This document shows, in pieces, positions 48,730 through 58,753 of a DNA stretch of 64,000 nucleotides (position 1 is the first letter of the stretch; each line of letters starts with the position of its first letter). The position numbers were made by a program, and so were the translations under genes. This DNA comes from Muricoccus pecuniae (GTDB taxonomy: Bacteria > Pseudomonadota > Alphaproteobacteria > Acetobacterales > Acetobacteraceae), in NCBI RefSeq assembly GCF_014199205.1, contig NZ_JACIJD010000004.1, forward strand, positions 1 through 64,000, read 5' to 3'. The notes under the pieces are model-generated. The model ran no database searches. It worked only from the letters and a program-made list of their open reading frames with translations, and was not told the origin of the DNA.

Positions 48730-49602
48730 TCAGCGCGGAAGAAGGATGCGGAGCGGCGCGGGGGCGTCCTCGATCTCGACCGGCAGGGTGCCGGCCGGGT
48801 CGCCATCGGTCTGCACCGGGACGGAGCCTCCCTCGATCCGCAGCGCCGCCGCGCGCCGCGCCTCCACCCCGGGCAGTCGGGGCAGGAGGTCGAGCGGAAG
48901 CGCCGCGCCGTAGAGGGCGGTGGCCAGCGCGCCCGGCCGGCGGAAGGTCACGACGTGGAAGCCCGCCTCCCCCGGCAGCGCGCCCGGGGCGAGCATGTAG
49001 CGCCCGGCATAGAAGCGCCCCTTGGTGACGACCACCCCGGCCGCTGTCACCGCCTCCCCGCCGATCCGCACGGTCACGGGGGGGAAGGCGTAGCGGGAGA
49101 GCTCCCGCGCGGTCTGCCAGACATAGGCCCCCCGGCCGATCCGGCGCTTGAGGCCGAGGTCGAGGCGCGCGACGACCTCGGCGTCGAAGCCAGCGCCGAG
49201 CATCTGGAGGAAGAGCCGCGTCCGCCCATCCCCGAAGCGCGCGATGCCCGGGCGAAGGGCGGCGATGCGCCCCTCCGCCAGCACCGCGGCCGCACCCTCG
49301 GGCGGGAGGGGAATCCCGAGTTCCCAGGCGAGCACGTTCGCCGTGCCGAGCGGCAGGATGCCGAGCACCGCCTCGCCGCCGGCGAGCCCGCTCGCCACCT
49401 CGGCGATCGTGCCGTCGCCACCCGCGGCGACCACGGTGCCCGCCCCCGCCCGCGCGGCCTCCCGCGCGATCTCCTCGGCATGGCCCGGGCGGGCCGTGAG
49501 CGCGACCTCGGGCCGGAGGCCCCGCCCGCGCAGGGCGGCGAGCGCGCGGTCCAGGCGCCGCTGGCGGCGCGAGCCGGCAGTGGGATTGAAGACGATCAGC
49601 AT
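48730..49602 (-). CDS. Diacylglycerol/lipid kinase family protein
   Basis: 290 residues. LIVFNPTAGSRRQRRLDRAL, the nucleotide loop AAGGDGTIAEVASGLA (Gly61-Thr65) and LGILPLGTANVLAWELGIPL are the DAGK catalytic features; FFxxxGxGFDA appears as FLQMLGAGFDAEVV. Such proteins phosphorylate diacylglycerol or related lipids at the membrane. It lies 45 bases downstream of the PAP2 gene on the same strand, and the two opposed activities suggest lipid phosphate turnover. Confidence 0.92.
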   Translation of the reverse strand: MLIVFNPTAGSRRQRRLDRALAALRGRGLRPEVALTARPGHAEEIAREAARAGAGTVVAAGGDGTIAEVASGLAGGEAVLGILPLGTANVLAWELGIPLPPEGAAAVLAEGRIAALRPGIARFGDGRTRLFLQMLGAGFDAEVVARLDLGLKRRIGRGAYVWQTARELSRYAFPPVTVRIGGEAVTAAGVVVTKGRFYAGRYMLAPGALPGEAGFHVVTFRRPGALATALYGAALPLDLLPRLPGVEARRAAALRIEGGSVPVQTDGDPAGTLPVEIEDAPAPLRILLPR

Positions 49603-49647
49603 GGCGTGGGGGTGGATAGCCGGTAACGGGGCCGGCGTGACCCCTCC

Positions 49648-50970
49648 CTAGCCCAGCCTCCCCACGGGCACGCGGATCGGCAGGGCAGGAGCCGCCCGCA
49701 GGCCCCGCTCGGCGCGGAAGAGGGTCCTCTCCGCCGCGATGCAGGCAAAGGCCGTGGCGGCCATCAGCATCGGCGCTAGCCCGGCCCGGGTCGTCGGGTC
49801 GATCACCCCGCGCCCGATCAGCGCCCAGCCGGCGAGCAGGGCCACGCCGAGGGCGACCGCGCCCCAGCGCTCCCCGCGCGCCATGGCAAGGCCGTTCGCG
49901 CCGAGGCCGCGCATGAGCAGCACCAGCGGCAGCGCGACGACGAGATCGACGAAGTAGTGCTCCCCCAGGCCGAGCGTCGCCAGCGCGGTGCCGAGCGCGA
50001 AGAGGGCGGCCCCGATCAGCACCCGCCTCCCGTGCAGCCGGGCGGCGAGAAGGATCAGCAGCGCCCAGGTGACGTGCATCGAGGGCATGACGTTGCGGGG
50101 GTGGGTGGTGTTCACCACGGGCTCGGCCGGCATCACCGCAAGGCCCCGCATCGCCTCGGCAAAGCCATCGCCGAAGACCGGCCGAGGCCCGACCGCCGGC
50201 ACGGCGAGGTAGAAGGCGTAGCCGATCCCCGCCGCCGCGAGGGAGACGGGGATGAGGCCGATCCCCAGCCGCCGCCCCGACCGCGCCTCGAGCCCGGCGA
50301 TGACGCACATCGCCAGGGGAAGCTGGACATAGACGAAGAGGTGCAGCGCGAAGAGCGGCGGCACCTCCCGGAACAGCGCCCCGACGGCTGCGGCCGGCTG
50401 GAAGCCGAGGGTGGCGTCGAGGCGGAGCAGCACGCCGTCGAACAGCACGGGCAGGAAGGGGATGCTGCCGAAGACGCTCGGCCACATCAGCAGGTTCCCG
50501 AGCGGGAAGGCGAGGGCGGCGGCGAGCAGGTCGATGTTGCGCTGCCGCTCAGCGCCGCGCGTGGCCAGCACCTCCCAGGCAAGGTAGCCCCAGCTCGCGA
50601 CGCCCAGGCCGAAGCCGGGAAAGAGCACGAGGTTGAGCAGCGGCCGCCCCGTGGCGACCTGCAACAGGATCCGCGCCCCCTCGATCCCCAGGCCGAGGAT
50701 GAGGATGCGGACCCGGGCGGAGGGCGAGACGAGGATGAAGGTGAGCACGAAGGCGCCGAGCGCCGTGGGCGCCTGCACCGTGGGGCTGAAATAGTCGTGC
50801 GGCGCGATGGTGCCGAGCCTGAGGGAGACGGCCTCCTGGATGAGGACCAGGACGAAGGCGACGCCGACCATCGGACGGACCCAGGGGAAACTTCCGCTCC
50901 TGGCCTCCGTGGCACCGAGGAGCCGGCTATGTTGCCGTGGAAGGGCTTCCGGGCCCGTTGTCAGGAGCAA
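49648..50970 (-). CDS. PAP2-superfamily membrane protein (inositol-phosphotransferase-like)
   Basis: 440 residues with about 11 membrane helices. The lipid phosphatase/phosphotransferase signature appears as HPRNVMPSMHVTWALLILLA (catalytic His) and GLGEHYFVDLVVALPL (second His, Asp); the upstream KxxxxxxRP motif is not obvious. The PSMH and GEHYxxD pattern is that of the PAP2_3 group, which includes inositol phosphorylceramide synthases. A TTG at 50970 is the likely start because GGGGAGGAAGGA ends directly before it; the ATG at 50871 has no ribosome site. It precedes the lipid kinase and probably forms an operon with it. A 16-base palindrome lies upstream. Confidence 0.82.
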   Translation of the reverse strand: MLLTTGPEALPRQHSRLLGATEARSGSFPWVRPMVGVAFVLVLIQEAVSLRLGTIAPHDYFSPTVQAPTALGAFVLTFILVSPSARVRILILGLGIEGARILLQVATGRPLLNLVLFPGFGLGVASWGYLAWEVLATRGAERQRNIDLLAAALAFPLGNLLMWPSVFGSIPFLPVLFDGVLLRLDATLGFQPAAAVGALFREVPPLFALHLFVYVQLPLAMCVIAGLEARSGRRLGIGLIPVSLAAAGIGYAFYLAVPAVGPRPVFGDGFAEAMRGLAVMPAEPVVNTTHPRNVMPSMHVTWALLILLAARLHGRRVLIGAALFALGTALATLGLGEHYFVDLVVALPLVLLMRGLGANGLAMARGERWGAVALGVALLAGWALIGRGVIDPTTRAGLAPMLMAATAFACIAAERTLFRAERGLRAAPALPIRVPVGRLG

Positions 50971-51031
50971 TCCTTCCTCCCCGTAGCAAGACGATCGTTC
51001 AGACCCCAGTACTTACTAATTTCCTTTCTCG

Positions 51032-51047
51032 GTCACAGGCCTGTAAC
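51032..51047. promoter_or_regulatory. 16-base palindrome upstream of the PAP2/lipid kinase genes
   Basis: GTCACAGGCCTGTAAC contains a perfect ten-base palindrome (ACAGGCCTGT) and matching outer bases apart from one pair. It lies 62 bases before the TTG start, inside an A/T-richer leader, and could be an operator. Confidence 0.4.
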
Positions 51048-51089
51048 AAGGATGTCATGCCTCCGCGGCGGGCTGCCGAGGAGCGGGGG

Positions 51090-52852
51090 TCAGCCCCCGG
51101 CGGGCTCCGCCGGCTCCCGCGGCGCCGATCCGATCGTGATCACGGCCCGCAGTCCCCCGGGCTCGAAGCGGAGCGACACCTGCGATCCGGCGCCGAGCTC
51201 CCGCGGCAGTGCGCGCTCGAGCAGGCGCGTGCCGAAGCCGCGGCGCGGCTGCACCCCGGGCTCGAGCCGAGGCCCGCCGCTCTCCGCCCACTCCACCCGG
51301 GCCCCGCCCCGATCGGCCGCGCAGGCCACCGTCACCATCCCCTCGGGGCTGGAGATGGCGCCGTACTTCGCCGCATTGGTGGCGAGTTCGTGGAGGGCGA
51401 GGACGAGCGCCTGCGCCTGGACGGGCCGGAGGGTGGGGAAGACCTCCCCGCAGTGGCAGGCGATGCGGATGCGGCCCGCCTCCGTCCAGGGCGCGAGGGC
51501 GGCGCGGACCACCTGGGGCAGCGGCGTGTCGCCCCAGGTGCCGGCCACGAGGAGGTCATGGGCACGGGCGAGCGCGCGGAGGCGGTGGTGAGATCGGTGA
51601 AGGCCTGCGCCCTCTCCCCCTGCTCCCGCCGAAGGGTCTGGGCGGCGATGGCCTGGACGGTCGCGAGCGTGTTCTTCACGCGGTGGTTCAGCTCGTTGAT
51701 CAGGATCGCCTGCCGGCGGTCGGCATCGGCCCGCTCGGCCTCGCGCTCCGCCAGCGCCCCGGCGGCGCGGACGAGGGCCGCCCCCACGCGGCTCGCCTCC
51801 GCCACGCCCCGCGGAGGGCGGGCGGGGACCTCGCCGCGCCCGAGCGCGTCGGCCCCCGCGGCGAGGGCCGAGAAGGCCGCCGTCAGCCGGCGCCCCTGCC
51901 AGAGCGCGAGGAAGAGGCCGAGCAGGAGCAGCCCGCCCCCCGTCGCGGCGGCGGTGATGAGGCCCGCGCGCAGGGGCCGCGCGAGCTCCTCCTGCGGCAC
52001 CACCACCACCGCGGTCCAGCGCGTGCCCGGCACCGGCGCATGGGCGCCGCGCACCGCCACCCCCTCCTGCGCCGTCGTCTCGAAGGGGTTGATCCCCGCC
52101 CGGATCGCCTCCAGCGAACGAGGCGCGGCCATGCGGCCGGCGAACCTCTCCGTGCCGTGGCTCCTCGCGACGAGCACGCCCTTCCCGTCCAGGACGGTCG
52201 CGCGCCAGGTCGCGGGCAGGCGCTGCTCGGCGATCACCTGGCTGAAGGAGGCGGCGAACAGGCCGATGCTGAGGTCGTAGAGCACCACCCCGTCGGCGCC
52301 GCGCACCGGCACGTCCACCGCGACGAGGGGATCGCCGCTTACCGGCCCGGAATAGGTATCGGAAACCTGGGGCTCTCCGGTCGCGAAGAGTTGGCGGACC
52401 ACCTCGCGATCCCCGCGCGGGCTCAGCGCCGCACCCCAGGGAAGGCGCGAGTGGAGGAGCACCTGGCCGTCAGGGCCGCTGAGCGAGATCCGCGTGTCCG
52501 GGCCCCTCCTCACCCGGGCGGCCTGGCCGTGGAAGGCCTCCAGGTCGCCGCCGGCCAGGGCGGGGGAGGTGGCCAGGGCCTCCAGCATCGCGCGGGCGAG
52601 GGTGAGCTCGCGCGCCACGCCGTTCGCCAGCGCCTCGGCCCGGGCCCGCAGCATCGAATCCGTCCGCTCGCGCGCGGTGCGCCAGCCCTCCAGGGCGGCA
52701 AGGCCGAGCGCGAGGGCCGCCGGAAGGGCGACCGAGAGGGCGATGAGGATGAGGCGCGTGCGGACGGTCCGCTCCCGGCCCCCGGCCGCTCCCCTCTCAC
52801 CCGGGGTCCCGGGCATCTCCTGATTCATCACGCCGTCGGTCAGCCGCTGCAT
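51090..52852 (-). pseudogene. Frameshifted HWE-family sensor histidine kinase
   Basis: Two frames together make one kinase. The first (to 51332, start near 52852 or 52828) has a membrane helix, a dCache-like extracytoplasmic domain, a second helix near LLLLGLFLALWQGRRLTAAF, a HAMP-like stretch, and the phospho-acceptor region ILINELNHRVKNTLATVQAI. After FTDLTT the reading leaves the family pattern. The expected RLRALARAHDLLVAGTWGDT continues in another frame, together with HELATNAAKYGAI and GFGTRLLERAL down to 51090. One missing C near 51584-51586, in a CACCACC run, explains it. This may be true inactivation or a sequencing error; the downstream frame is otherwise perfectly conserved. Confidence 0.82.
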
Positions 52853-52965
52853 TGCCGGGGGTAACACCTCTCGGGGCGAGCCGGTTGTCCCGCGCCGCCC
52901 TTCCGCCACGCCTGCCGCCCCGGGACTTCCTATGCCGCCGCGCCTCGCCGGGCTAGAAGGGCGGG

Positions 52966-53643
52966 ATGCACTGCCGGGCTGTCCTGCCTCTTCTCGCGCT
53001 CCTCCTCGCCTCCTGCGGCGGACGCACCCTTCCCGAGCCGGTGCCGGAAAGCGTGGCGGGGCGCCTGCCCCAGGAGATCGACGGCTTCCGCCGGCTTCCG
53101 CCGGAGGGGACGCCGGGCACCCCTCTCGCCCGCTACGTCCATCCGAACGGGTCGGCCCTCTCGATCCATGCGCTCGCGCCGCCTGCGCGGGTGGGCGGAG
53201 AGGAAGCGGAGCTGGGAGTGGCGATGGAGGTGGTGGCCCGCGCGGTCGCGGTGGACGCAGCCTCCCGCCGGGAGAACGTGGCGCTCCGCCACTTCGCCGT
53301 CCGCGCGGCGGAGGCGGGGCCCGTGGCCCGCTGCCTCGACGCGCAGCTCCGCGGGGAGATCCCCCGCCGCCAGCTCGCCTGCGCCACGCTGCTGGAGCGG
53401 CGGGTCTTCCTCGCGATGATGCTGGCGCCGGAGGCGGCGGACCTGCGCCGCGGCCTGCGGGACCCGCTGCTGGGCGTCACGATGCGGGTGATCGGGGCGC
53501 TGGCCGGGAACCCGCCCGAGCCGGTGCCGGCCGCGGTGGAGGCGCCCCTGCCCCCGCCCCCCGTGGCGGCGCCGCCCGCCCCCCCGCCGCCCACGCCGCG
53601 CCGGCCGCGCCTGCCCGGCTCCGGCCCGACATGGAGGACGTAG
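52966..53643 (+). CDS. Hypothetical lipoprotein
   Basis: 225 residues, not recognised. The signal MHCRAVLPLLALLLASCGG has a lipobox (LASC), so a lipid-anchored periplasmic or outer-membrane protein is expected. About residues 35-170 form a single alpha/beta domain (LPQEIDGFRRLPPEGTPGTP; LHPNG-like YVHPNGSALSIHAL). Residues about 185-225 are a Pro/Ala-rich tail. It stands between the frameshifted kinase, from which it diverges, and the convergent coq7 gene. No function is suggested by the neighbours. Confidence 0.7.
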   Translation: MHCRAVLPLLALLLASCGGRTLPEPVPESVAGRLPQEIDGFRRLPPEGTPGTPLARYVHPNGSALSIHALAPPARVGGEEAELGVAMEVVARAVAVDAASRRENVALRHFAVRAAEAGPVARCLDAQLRGEIPRRQLACATLLERRVFLAMMLAPEAADLRRGLRDPLLGVTMRVIGALAGNPPEPVPAAVEAPLPPPPVAAPPAPPPPTPRRPRLPGSGPTWRT

Positions 53644-53667
53644 GGGGGAAGGCGTTGGGCGGGCGGG

Positions 53668-54234
53668 TCAGACCCGCTCGCTCACCTTGATCGCCACCTT
53701 GCAGCCTGCCTTGATGACGGCGGCGAGCAGCTTGTAGGCCGGCGCCAGCTCCGCCTCGTTCTCCAGCCCGATGTCGCGGTGCTCCAGCTCCTCCAGGCGG
53801 AAGCGCTCGATCTCGTCGCGCAGCGGCTTCTCGTCCTCGCCGAGCGTCTCGTACTGGGCGGCGTAGTGCTCGTCGATCGCCTCCTCCACCGCGACGGTGC
53901 AGGCCATGGCGCCGCGATGCCCGATCAGCGCGGTGGCCGCGCCGAGGGCGAAGCCGGCCACGTGCCAGATCGGCAGCAGGGCGGTCGGCCGCACCCGGCG
54001 CTCGGCGATCAGGCGGGAGAAGGTGTCGAGATGGACCTGCTCCTGCTCCTTCATGTGCTCCAGGATGGGCCGGTACTTCGTGCGCCCGAGGACCGCGAGC
54101 TGCCCCTCGTAGATGCGCTTGGCCCCGTACTCCCCGGCATGGTCCACGCGGATCGTGCGCTCCACGTACTCGCGTGGCGTGGGATCGCCGGGCAGGCGAC
54201 CTTCCAGCGTGCTGCGCCCCTCGGTCGTGCTCAT
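53668..54234 (-). CDS. coq7: Demethoxyubiquinone hydroxylase
   Basis: 188 residues. The di-iron ligands are visible as two repeats: Glu35 (HAGEYGA), Glu65-x-x-His68 (EQEQVH), Glu117 or Glu118 (VAVEEAIDEHY) and Glu149-x-x-His152 (ELEH). This is the ferritin-like Coq7 family, which adds the last hydroxyl group during ubiquinone synthesis at the membrane surface. Its start overlaps the dsbB stop, so both are translated together; DsbB uses ubiquinone as electron acceptor, which gives the pair some metabolic sense. Confidence 0.93.
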   Translation of the reverse strand: MSTTEGRSTLEGRLPGDPTPREYVERTIRVDHAGEYGAKRIYEGQLAVLGRTKYRPILEHMKEQEQVHLDTFSRLIAERRVRPTALLPIWHVAGFALGAATALIGHRGAMACTVAVEEAIDEHYAAQYETLGEDEKPLRDEIERFRLEELEHRDIGLENEAELAPAYKLLAAVIKAGCKVAIKVSERV

Positions 54235-54725
54235 GCGTCCTCCGTCTCTCTACGGGCCCAGGTAAGCGCCAGCCCGCCCAGCGCAAGCGCGTAGGCCAGG
54301 TTCATCGCCGCCATCGAGACGGGCAGGCCGGGAATGAGGAAGGCGGGCGCGTCGCAGGGCTTGGAGGGCACCGGGGCGAGGCTCCGCATGAGGTCGTCCA
54401 CGCTCGCGGCGCCGCCCGCCGCCCCGGCCACCGAGGGGGCGGCGCAGGAGGGCAGCGGGCTCGGCCACCATCCCTGCTCCACCCCGACATGCAGCCCCGC
54501 GACCGCGCCCGAGGCGAGCACGGCCAGCCCCGCCACCGCCAGCAGCGCGCGCGAGCGCAGCACCGCCGCCAGCACGGCGATGGCGGCCGCCGCCCAGTAG
54601 GGCGGGCGCTGCCAGAGGCAGAGGGCGCAGGGGGCCATGCCGAGGAACAGCTCCGACCCCAGCGCGACCAGCGGCGCCGCCGCGGCGAGAAGGGCGATCA
54701 GGAGGGCGTGGAGGGGGAGCCTCAT
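54231..54725 (-). CDS. dsbB: Disulfide bond formation protein B
   Basis: 164 residues with four membrane helices. The first redox pair is Cys33/Cys36 in APCALCLWQR, the second Cys94/Cys124 in the periplasmic loop (LPSCAAP and SKPCDAP), as in DsbB. It reoxidises DsbA and passes electrons to ubiquinone. The second periplasmic loop is Ala/Gly-rich between the cysteines. The ATG at 54725 starts just before the first helix. It is followed by coq7 with a four-base overlap. Confidence 0.93.
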   Translation of the reverse strand: MRLPLHALLIALLAAAAPLVALGSELFLGMAPCALCLWQRPPYWAAAAIAVLAAVLRSRALLAVAGLAVLASGAVAGLHVGVEQGWWPSPLPSCAAPSVAGAAGGAASVDDLMRSLAPVPSKPCDAPAFLIPGLPVSMAAMNLAYALALGGLALTWARRETEDA

Positions 54726-54928
54726 GGCGCCGCAAGCTGCCCCTCCCCTCCTCGCGCCGCAAGCCCGCCGCCAGCCACCCTGGGCTTGTCCTTCCGCCCG
54801 GCGGCACCAACTCCGTGGATGGACGACCCGGCACCGCGCGGCGCGTTCCTCCTCTTCCGCGATGGTCCCCGGGCCTTCCGAACAGAAACAAGGGCAGCCG
54901 CAGGAAGCGGCGCCCGGGAGGACGTGTG

Positions 54929-55747
54929 ATGGCGGCAGCAAGAGGCGCCGGCGCAACCACCCTGGACCGCATCGCCCCGCGGGCGGAAGCGGCGCGGGAG
55001 CCAAGAATCCGACGGATCGACGCGGACGATGTCCTGAGCGCGCTGCGCGAGGGATGGGGCGATTTCCTCGCCCATCCGACGCAGCTCGTCTTCCTCGCCC
55101 TCATCTACCCCGTGATCGGCCTCGTCGCCGCCCAGGTCGCCTCGGACGGGGAGCTGATGCCGATGATGTGGCCGCTGATCTCGGGCTTCGCCCTCGTCGG
55201 GCCGGTCGCGGCGCTCGGCATCTACGAGCTGAGCCGGCGGCGGGAGGCCGGGCTGCCCGCGCGCTGGACGGACGCCTTCGGCGTGCTGCGCTCGCCCAAT
55301 CTCGGCGCCATCGTCATCCTCGGCGTGATGCTGCTGGCGATCTTCGTCGCCTGGCTCTTCACGGCGCAAGCGATCTTCGACGGCATCTTCGGCGGCGCAC
55401 GCCCGGCCTCGGTGGAGGAGTTCACGCGGCAGGTCTTCCACACGGAGGAGGGCCGGCGGCTGATGCTGCTGGGCAACATCGCCGGGCTGCTCTTCGCCGT
55501 GCTCGTGCTCGCCGTCTCCGTCATCTCCTTCCCGCTGCTGCTGGACCGCCCCGTCGGGCCGATGACGGCGATCCGCAGCTCCCTGCGGGCGGTGGCGATG
55601 AACCCCTTCCCGATGGCGCTCTGGGGGATGATCGTGGCGGGGCTGCTCTTCCTCGGCAGCCTGCCGCTCTTCGTGGGGCTGGCGCTCGTGCTGCCCGTGC
55701 TCGGCCATGCGACCTGGCGGCTCTATCGCAAGGTAGTGCTCGCCTGA
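54929..55747 (+). CDS. DUF2189-type integral membrane protein
   Basis: 272 residues with about six membrane helices. IRRIDADDVLSALREGWGDF at the N-terminus, LVFLALIYPVIGLVAAQVAS, LVGPVAALGIYELSRRREAG and AIFVAWLFTAQAIFDGIFGG match the DUF2189 family, whose function is unknown. GGGAGGA eight bases before the ATG supports the start. It is divergent from dsbB with about 200 bases between, a gap that holds no other gene, and is followed 69 bases on by the cupin gene. Confidence 0.88.
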   Translation: MAAARGAGATTLDRIAPRAEAAREPRIRRIDADDVLSALREGWGDFLAHPTQLVFLALIYPVIGLVAAQVASDGELMPMMWPLISGFALVGPVAALGIYELSRRREAGLPARWTDAFGVLRSPNLGAIVILGVMLLAIFVAWLFTAQAIFDGIFGGARPASVEEFTRQVFHTEEGRRLMLLGNIAGLLFAVLVLAVSVISFPLLLDRPVGPMTAIRSSLRAVAMNPFPMALWGMIVAGLLFLGSLPLFVGLALVLPVLGHATWRLYRKVVLA

Positions 55748-55816
55748 CCCGGCGGGGTGCATGATGGCCTCTCAGGGGCGGCGGCCGCGCGCCGCCGCCC
55801 GGCAAGGGGGAGATCC

Positions 55817-56209
55817 ATGCGCACGACGGTCAGCAAGGCGGCAGGGGCGTCCTACGACGCCGGGCTCAGGGGCTTCTTCGCCTATCGCGACCTCGGCGTG
55901 CGAGAGGCAACGGGGGGCGGCCATGCGGCCCACATCATCCGCGCCGTGCCCGGTGAGGGGGCGATGCCGCGCTGGCACACCCACGACCTCGGCTTCCAGC
56001 TCGTCCTCGTCCTCCGGGGCTGGGTGCGCTTCGAGTACGAGGACATCGGCGAGGTGCTGCTGGAGACCGGGGACAGTGTGGTCCAGCCCCCCGGCGTCCG
56101 GCACAGGGAGGTCGCGCACTCGGCCGACCTGGAGATGCTGGAGGTGACCTCCCCCGCCGCCTTCCACACGGCGGAGACGGAGGCCCCCGGCCCGCCCGGG
56201 GAGGGGTAG
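55817..56209 (+). CDS. Cupin-domain protein
   Basis: 130 residues, one cupin domain. WHTHDLGFQLVLVLRGWVRF gives the first metal motif (two His, Gln) and GDSVVQPPGVRHREVAHSAD the second (His). AAGGGGGAGATCC precedes the ATG, which excludes the in-frame upstream start at 55757. Small single cupins of this type may be sensors, isomerases or oxygenases; the substrate is unknown. It lies just before the first hybrid kinase (70 bases), so a signalling link is possible but not shown. Confidence 0.88.
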   Translation: MRTTVSKAAGASYDAGLRGFFAYRDLGVREATGGGHAAHIIRAVPGEGAMPRWHTHDLGFQLVLVLRGWVRFEYEDIGEVLLETGDSVVQPPGVRHREVAHSADLEMLEVTSPAAFHTAETEAPGPPGEG

Positions 56210-56279
56210 CGGCTTTCAACCTCGCCGCCACCCCCTATACTCGTGCAGGCCCGCTTCGGGCAGCGGGCGCGGGAGAGGC

Positions 56280-58697
56280 ATGGCACTACGGTTTCTCGCG
56301 GGTGGCGGCGAGATGGGAGAGCGGATCCGCACCCTTGACTGGGATGCAACGCCGCTCGGCGACCCCCGCCGCTGGCCGTCGCCGCTCAAGACGATCGTCG
56401 GGGTGATGCTCGCGGCCAACCAGCCGATGTTCGCCACCTGGGGCCCCGAGCGGATCATCCTTTACAACGACGGCTATGCCGGCATCCTCGGGGCGAAACA
56501 CCCCGCGGCCCTCGGCCGGCGCTTCGACGAGGTCTGGCACGAGATCCTCGACCAGGTCGGGCCGCTGATCGACCGCTGCTACGACGGGCAGGGCACGAGC
56601 ATGGACCACATCCAGCTCACCATGCTCCGCCACGGCTATCCCGAGGAGACGCACTTCTCCTTCTTTTACGCCCCGCTGCGGCGCGAGGACGGGACGGTGG
56701 GCGGCGTCTTCTGCGCCTGCCAGGAGATTACGGGCCAGGTGATGGCCGAGCGCGCGCGCCTCTCGGAGCTGGACCGGCTGCGCCAGCTCTTCGAGCGCTC
56801 GCCGAGCTTCATGGCCGTCCTCAGCGGCCCGGACTACCGCTTCGACTTCGCCAACCGCAGCTATCTCGACCTCATCGGCCGCGCCGATGTCGCGGGGCTG
56901 CCGCTGGCCGAGGTCCTGCCCGGCATCGCGGAGCAGGGCTTCCTCCACCTCCTCGACCACGTGCGTGCCACGGGCGAGCCCTATGTCGCCCGCGCCGCCT
57001 CTGTCCTGCTGGAGCGCGCGCCCGGCGAGCCCGCGGAGGAGCGCGTCCTCGACTTCGTCTTCCAGCCCATCGCCGACGGCACGGTGGACGGCATCTTCGT
57101 CGAGGGCGTGGACGTCACCGAGGCCCGTCGCGCGGAGTCCGAGTTGCGCGAGCTGAACGCCGAGCTGGAGCGCCGCGTGGCGGAGCGCACGGGGCAGCTC
57201 GACCGGCTCTGGCGCGCCTCGCAGGACCTGCTGGCGGTGATCGGCCCGGACGGGGTGCTGCGCGCGGCGAATCCGGCCTGGGCGGGGGTGCTCGGCCTCG
57301 ACCCCGCGCGCCTGGCGGGCAGGCCCATGGAGGCCCTTGTCCCGCCGGAGGAGCGGGAGGCGATGCGCGATGCCCTGCGCCGCGCCGCCGCCGGCGCGCT
57401 GTCCGGCTTTGAGAACCGCCTGCGCCACGCCGATGGCGGCGCGCGCTGGATCGCCTGGGCCGCCGCGCCCGACGAGTCCGGGCTCATCTACGCCACCGGG
57501 CGCGACATCACCGCCGAGCGCGAGGCCAAGCGCGCGCTGGCCGCCGCCGAGGAGGCGCTGCGCCAATCCCAGAAGATGGAGGCGCTGGGCCAGCTCACCG
57601 GCGGGATCGCGCACGACTTCAACAACCTGCTGACGGGCATCATCGGCTCGATCGACATCATGCGCCGCCGGATCGAGGCGGGGCGCAGCGGCGAGGTCGG
57701 GCGCTACATGGAGGCGGCCTCGGGCGCCGCCGCCCGGGCCGCCTCGCTCACCCACCGCCTCCTCGCCTTCGCGCGCCGCCAGTCGCTCGACACGCGGCAG
57801 CTCGACGCGAACGCCCTCGTTGCCGGGATGGAGGAGCTGCTCCGCCGCACGCTGGGCGAGCAGATCGGGCTGCGGATCCGGCTGGACCCGGATCCCTGGC
57901 CCGCCCTGACGGATGCGAACCAGCTGGAGAACGCGATCCTCAACCTCGCCATCAACGCGCGGGACGCGATGCCCGATGGCGGGTTGCTGACCATCGAGAC
58001 CGGCCGCGAGGTCCAGGCCCTGCCCGAGCCGGGCGAGGAAGGGATGGCGGCGGGGGACTACGTCGCCATCCGCGTGGCGGATACGGGGCTGGGCATGCCG
58101 CCCGACGTCCTCGCCCGCGCCTTCGAGCCCTTCTTCACGACCAAGCCCATCGGCCAGGGCACGGGCCTCGGCCTCTCCATGATCTACGGCTTCGCCAAGC
58201 AGTCGCGCGGCCATGTGCGGGTGGAGAGCACGCCGGGCCAGGGCACCGCCTTCACCCTTCTCCTGCCCCGCGCCGGCGCCCCGCTGGCGGAGCGCGAGGG
58301 CGCCACCCATGCCGCCGCGCCACGGGGCCGGGGGGAGACGGTGCTGCTGGTGGAGGACGATCCCACGGTGCGCCTGCTCGTGACGGAGGTGCTGGACGAG
58401 CTGGGCTACCGCTACCTGGAGGCCGCGCATGCGGGCGCCGCGATCCCCGTGCTCCAGTCGGACGAGCGGATCGATCTCATGATCTCCGATGTCGGCCTTC
58501 CCGGGCTGAACGGCCGCCAGCTCGCCGAGATCGCGCGCGCGGCCCGCCCGGGCCTGCGCGTGCTGTTCATCACCGGCTATGCCGAGACGGCGACGCTGCG
58601 CAGCGGCTTTCTCGGCACGGGGATGGACATGATGACCAAGCCCTTCGCGCTGGACGCGCTGGGCACGCGCATCCGGAGCATGCTCGAGGCCGGCTGA
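56280..58697 (+). CDS. Hybrid sensor histidine kinase, PAS-rich (paralogue 1)
   Basis: 805 residues, no membrane helix. An N-terminal PAS-like domain (about 20-150) has the motif [20 protein letters not shown] and [21 protein letters not shown] second PAS (about 165-280), a short coiled coil and a third PAS (about 305-425) follow. The HisKA has His445 in [13 protein letters not shown]; the HATPase includes [14 protein letters not shown] and [18 protein letters not shown]; the receiver has Asp737 in [13 protein letters not shown]. It is highly similar in the N-terminal and C-terminal parts to the kinase at 59041-61854. There is no separate response regulator nearby, so signal output would need phosphotransfer to a distant partner. 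Confidence 0.9.
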   Translation: MALRFLAGGGEMGERIRTLDWDATPLGDPRRWPSPLKTIVGVMLAANQPMFATWGPERIILYNDGYAGILGAKHPAALGRRFDEVWHEILDQVGPLIDRCYDGQGTSMDHIQLTMLRHGYPEETHFSFFYAPLRREDGTVGGVFCACQEITGQVMAERARLSELDRLRQLFERSPSFMAVLSGPDYRFDFANRSYLDLIGRADVAGLPLAEVLPGIAEQGFLHLLDHVRATGEPYVARAASVLLERAPGEPAEERVLDFVFQPIADGTVDGIFVEGVDVTEARRAESELRELNAELERRVAERTGQLDRLWRASQDLLAVIGPDGVLRAANPAWAGVLGLDPARLAGRPMEALVPPEEREAMRDALRRAAAGALSGFENRLRHADGGARWIAWAAAPDESGLIYATGRDITAEREAKRALAAAEEALRQSQKMEALGQLTGGIAHDFNNLLTGIIGSIDIMRRRIEAGRSGEVGRYMEAASGAAARAASLTHRLLAFARRQSLDTRQLDANALVAGMEELLRRTLGEQIGLRIRLDPDPWPALTDANQLENAILNLAINARDAMPDGGLLTIETGREVQALPEPGEEGMAAGDYVAIRVADTGLGMPPDVLARAFEPFFTTKPIGQGTGLGLSMIYGFAKQSRGHVRVESTPGQGTAFTLLLPRAGAPLAEREGATHAAAPRGRGETVLLVEDDPTVRLLVTEVLDELGYRYLEAAHAGAAIPVLQSDERIDLMISDVGLPGLNGRQLAEIARAARPGLRVLFITGYAETATLRSGFLGTGMDMMTKPFALDALGTRIRSMLEAG

Positions 58698-58753
58698 CCC
58701 CTTCTGGACGAGACCCGCCCCGGCATGGCATCCAGGGGCCCGGCCACGGCTTC

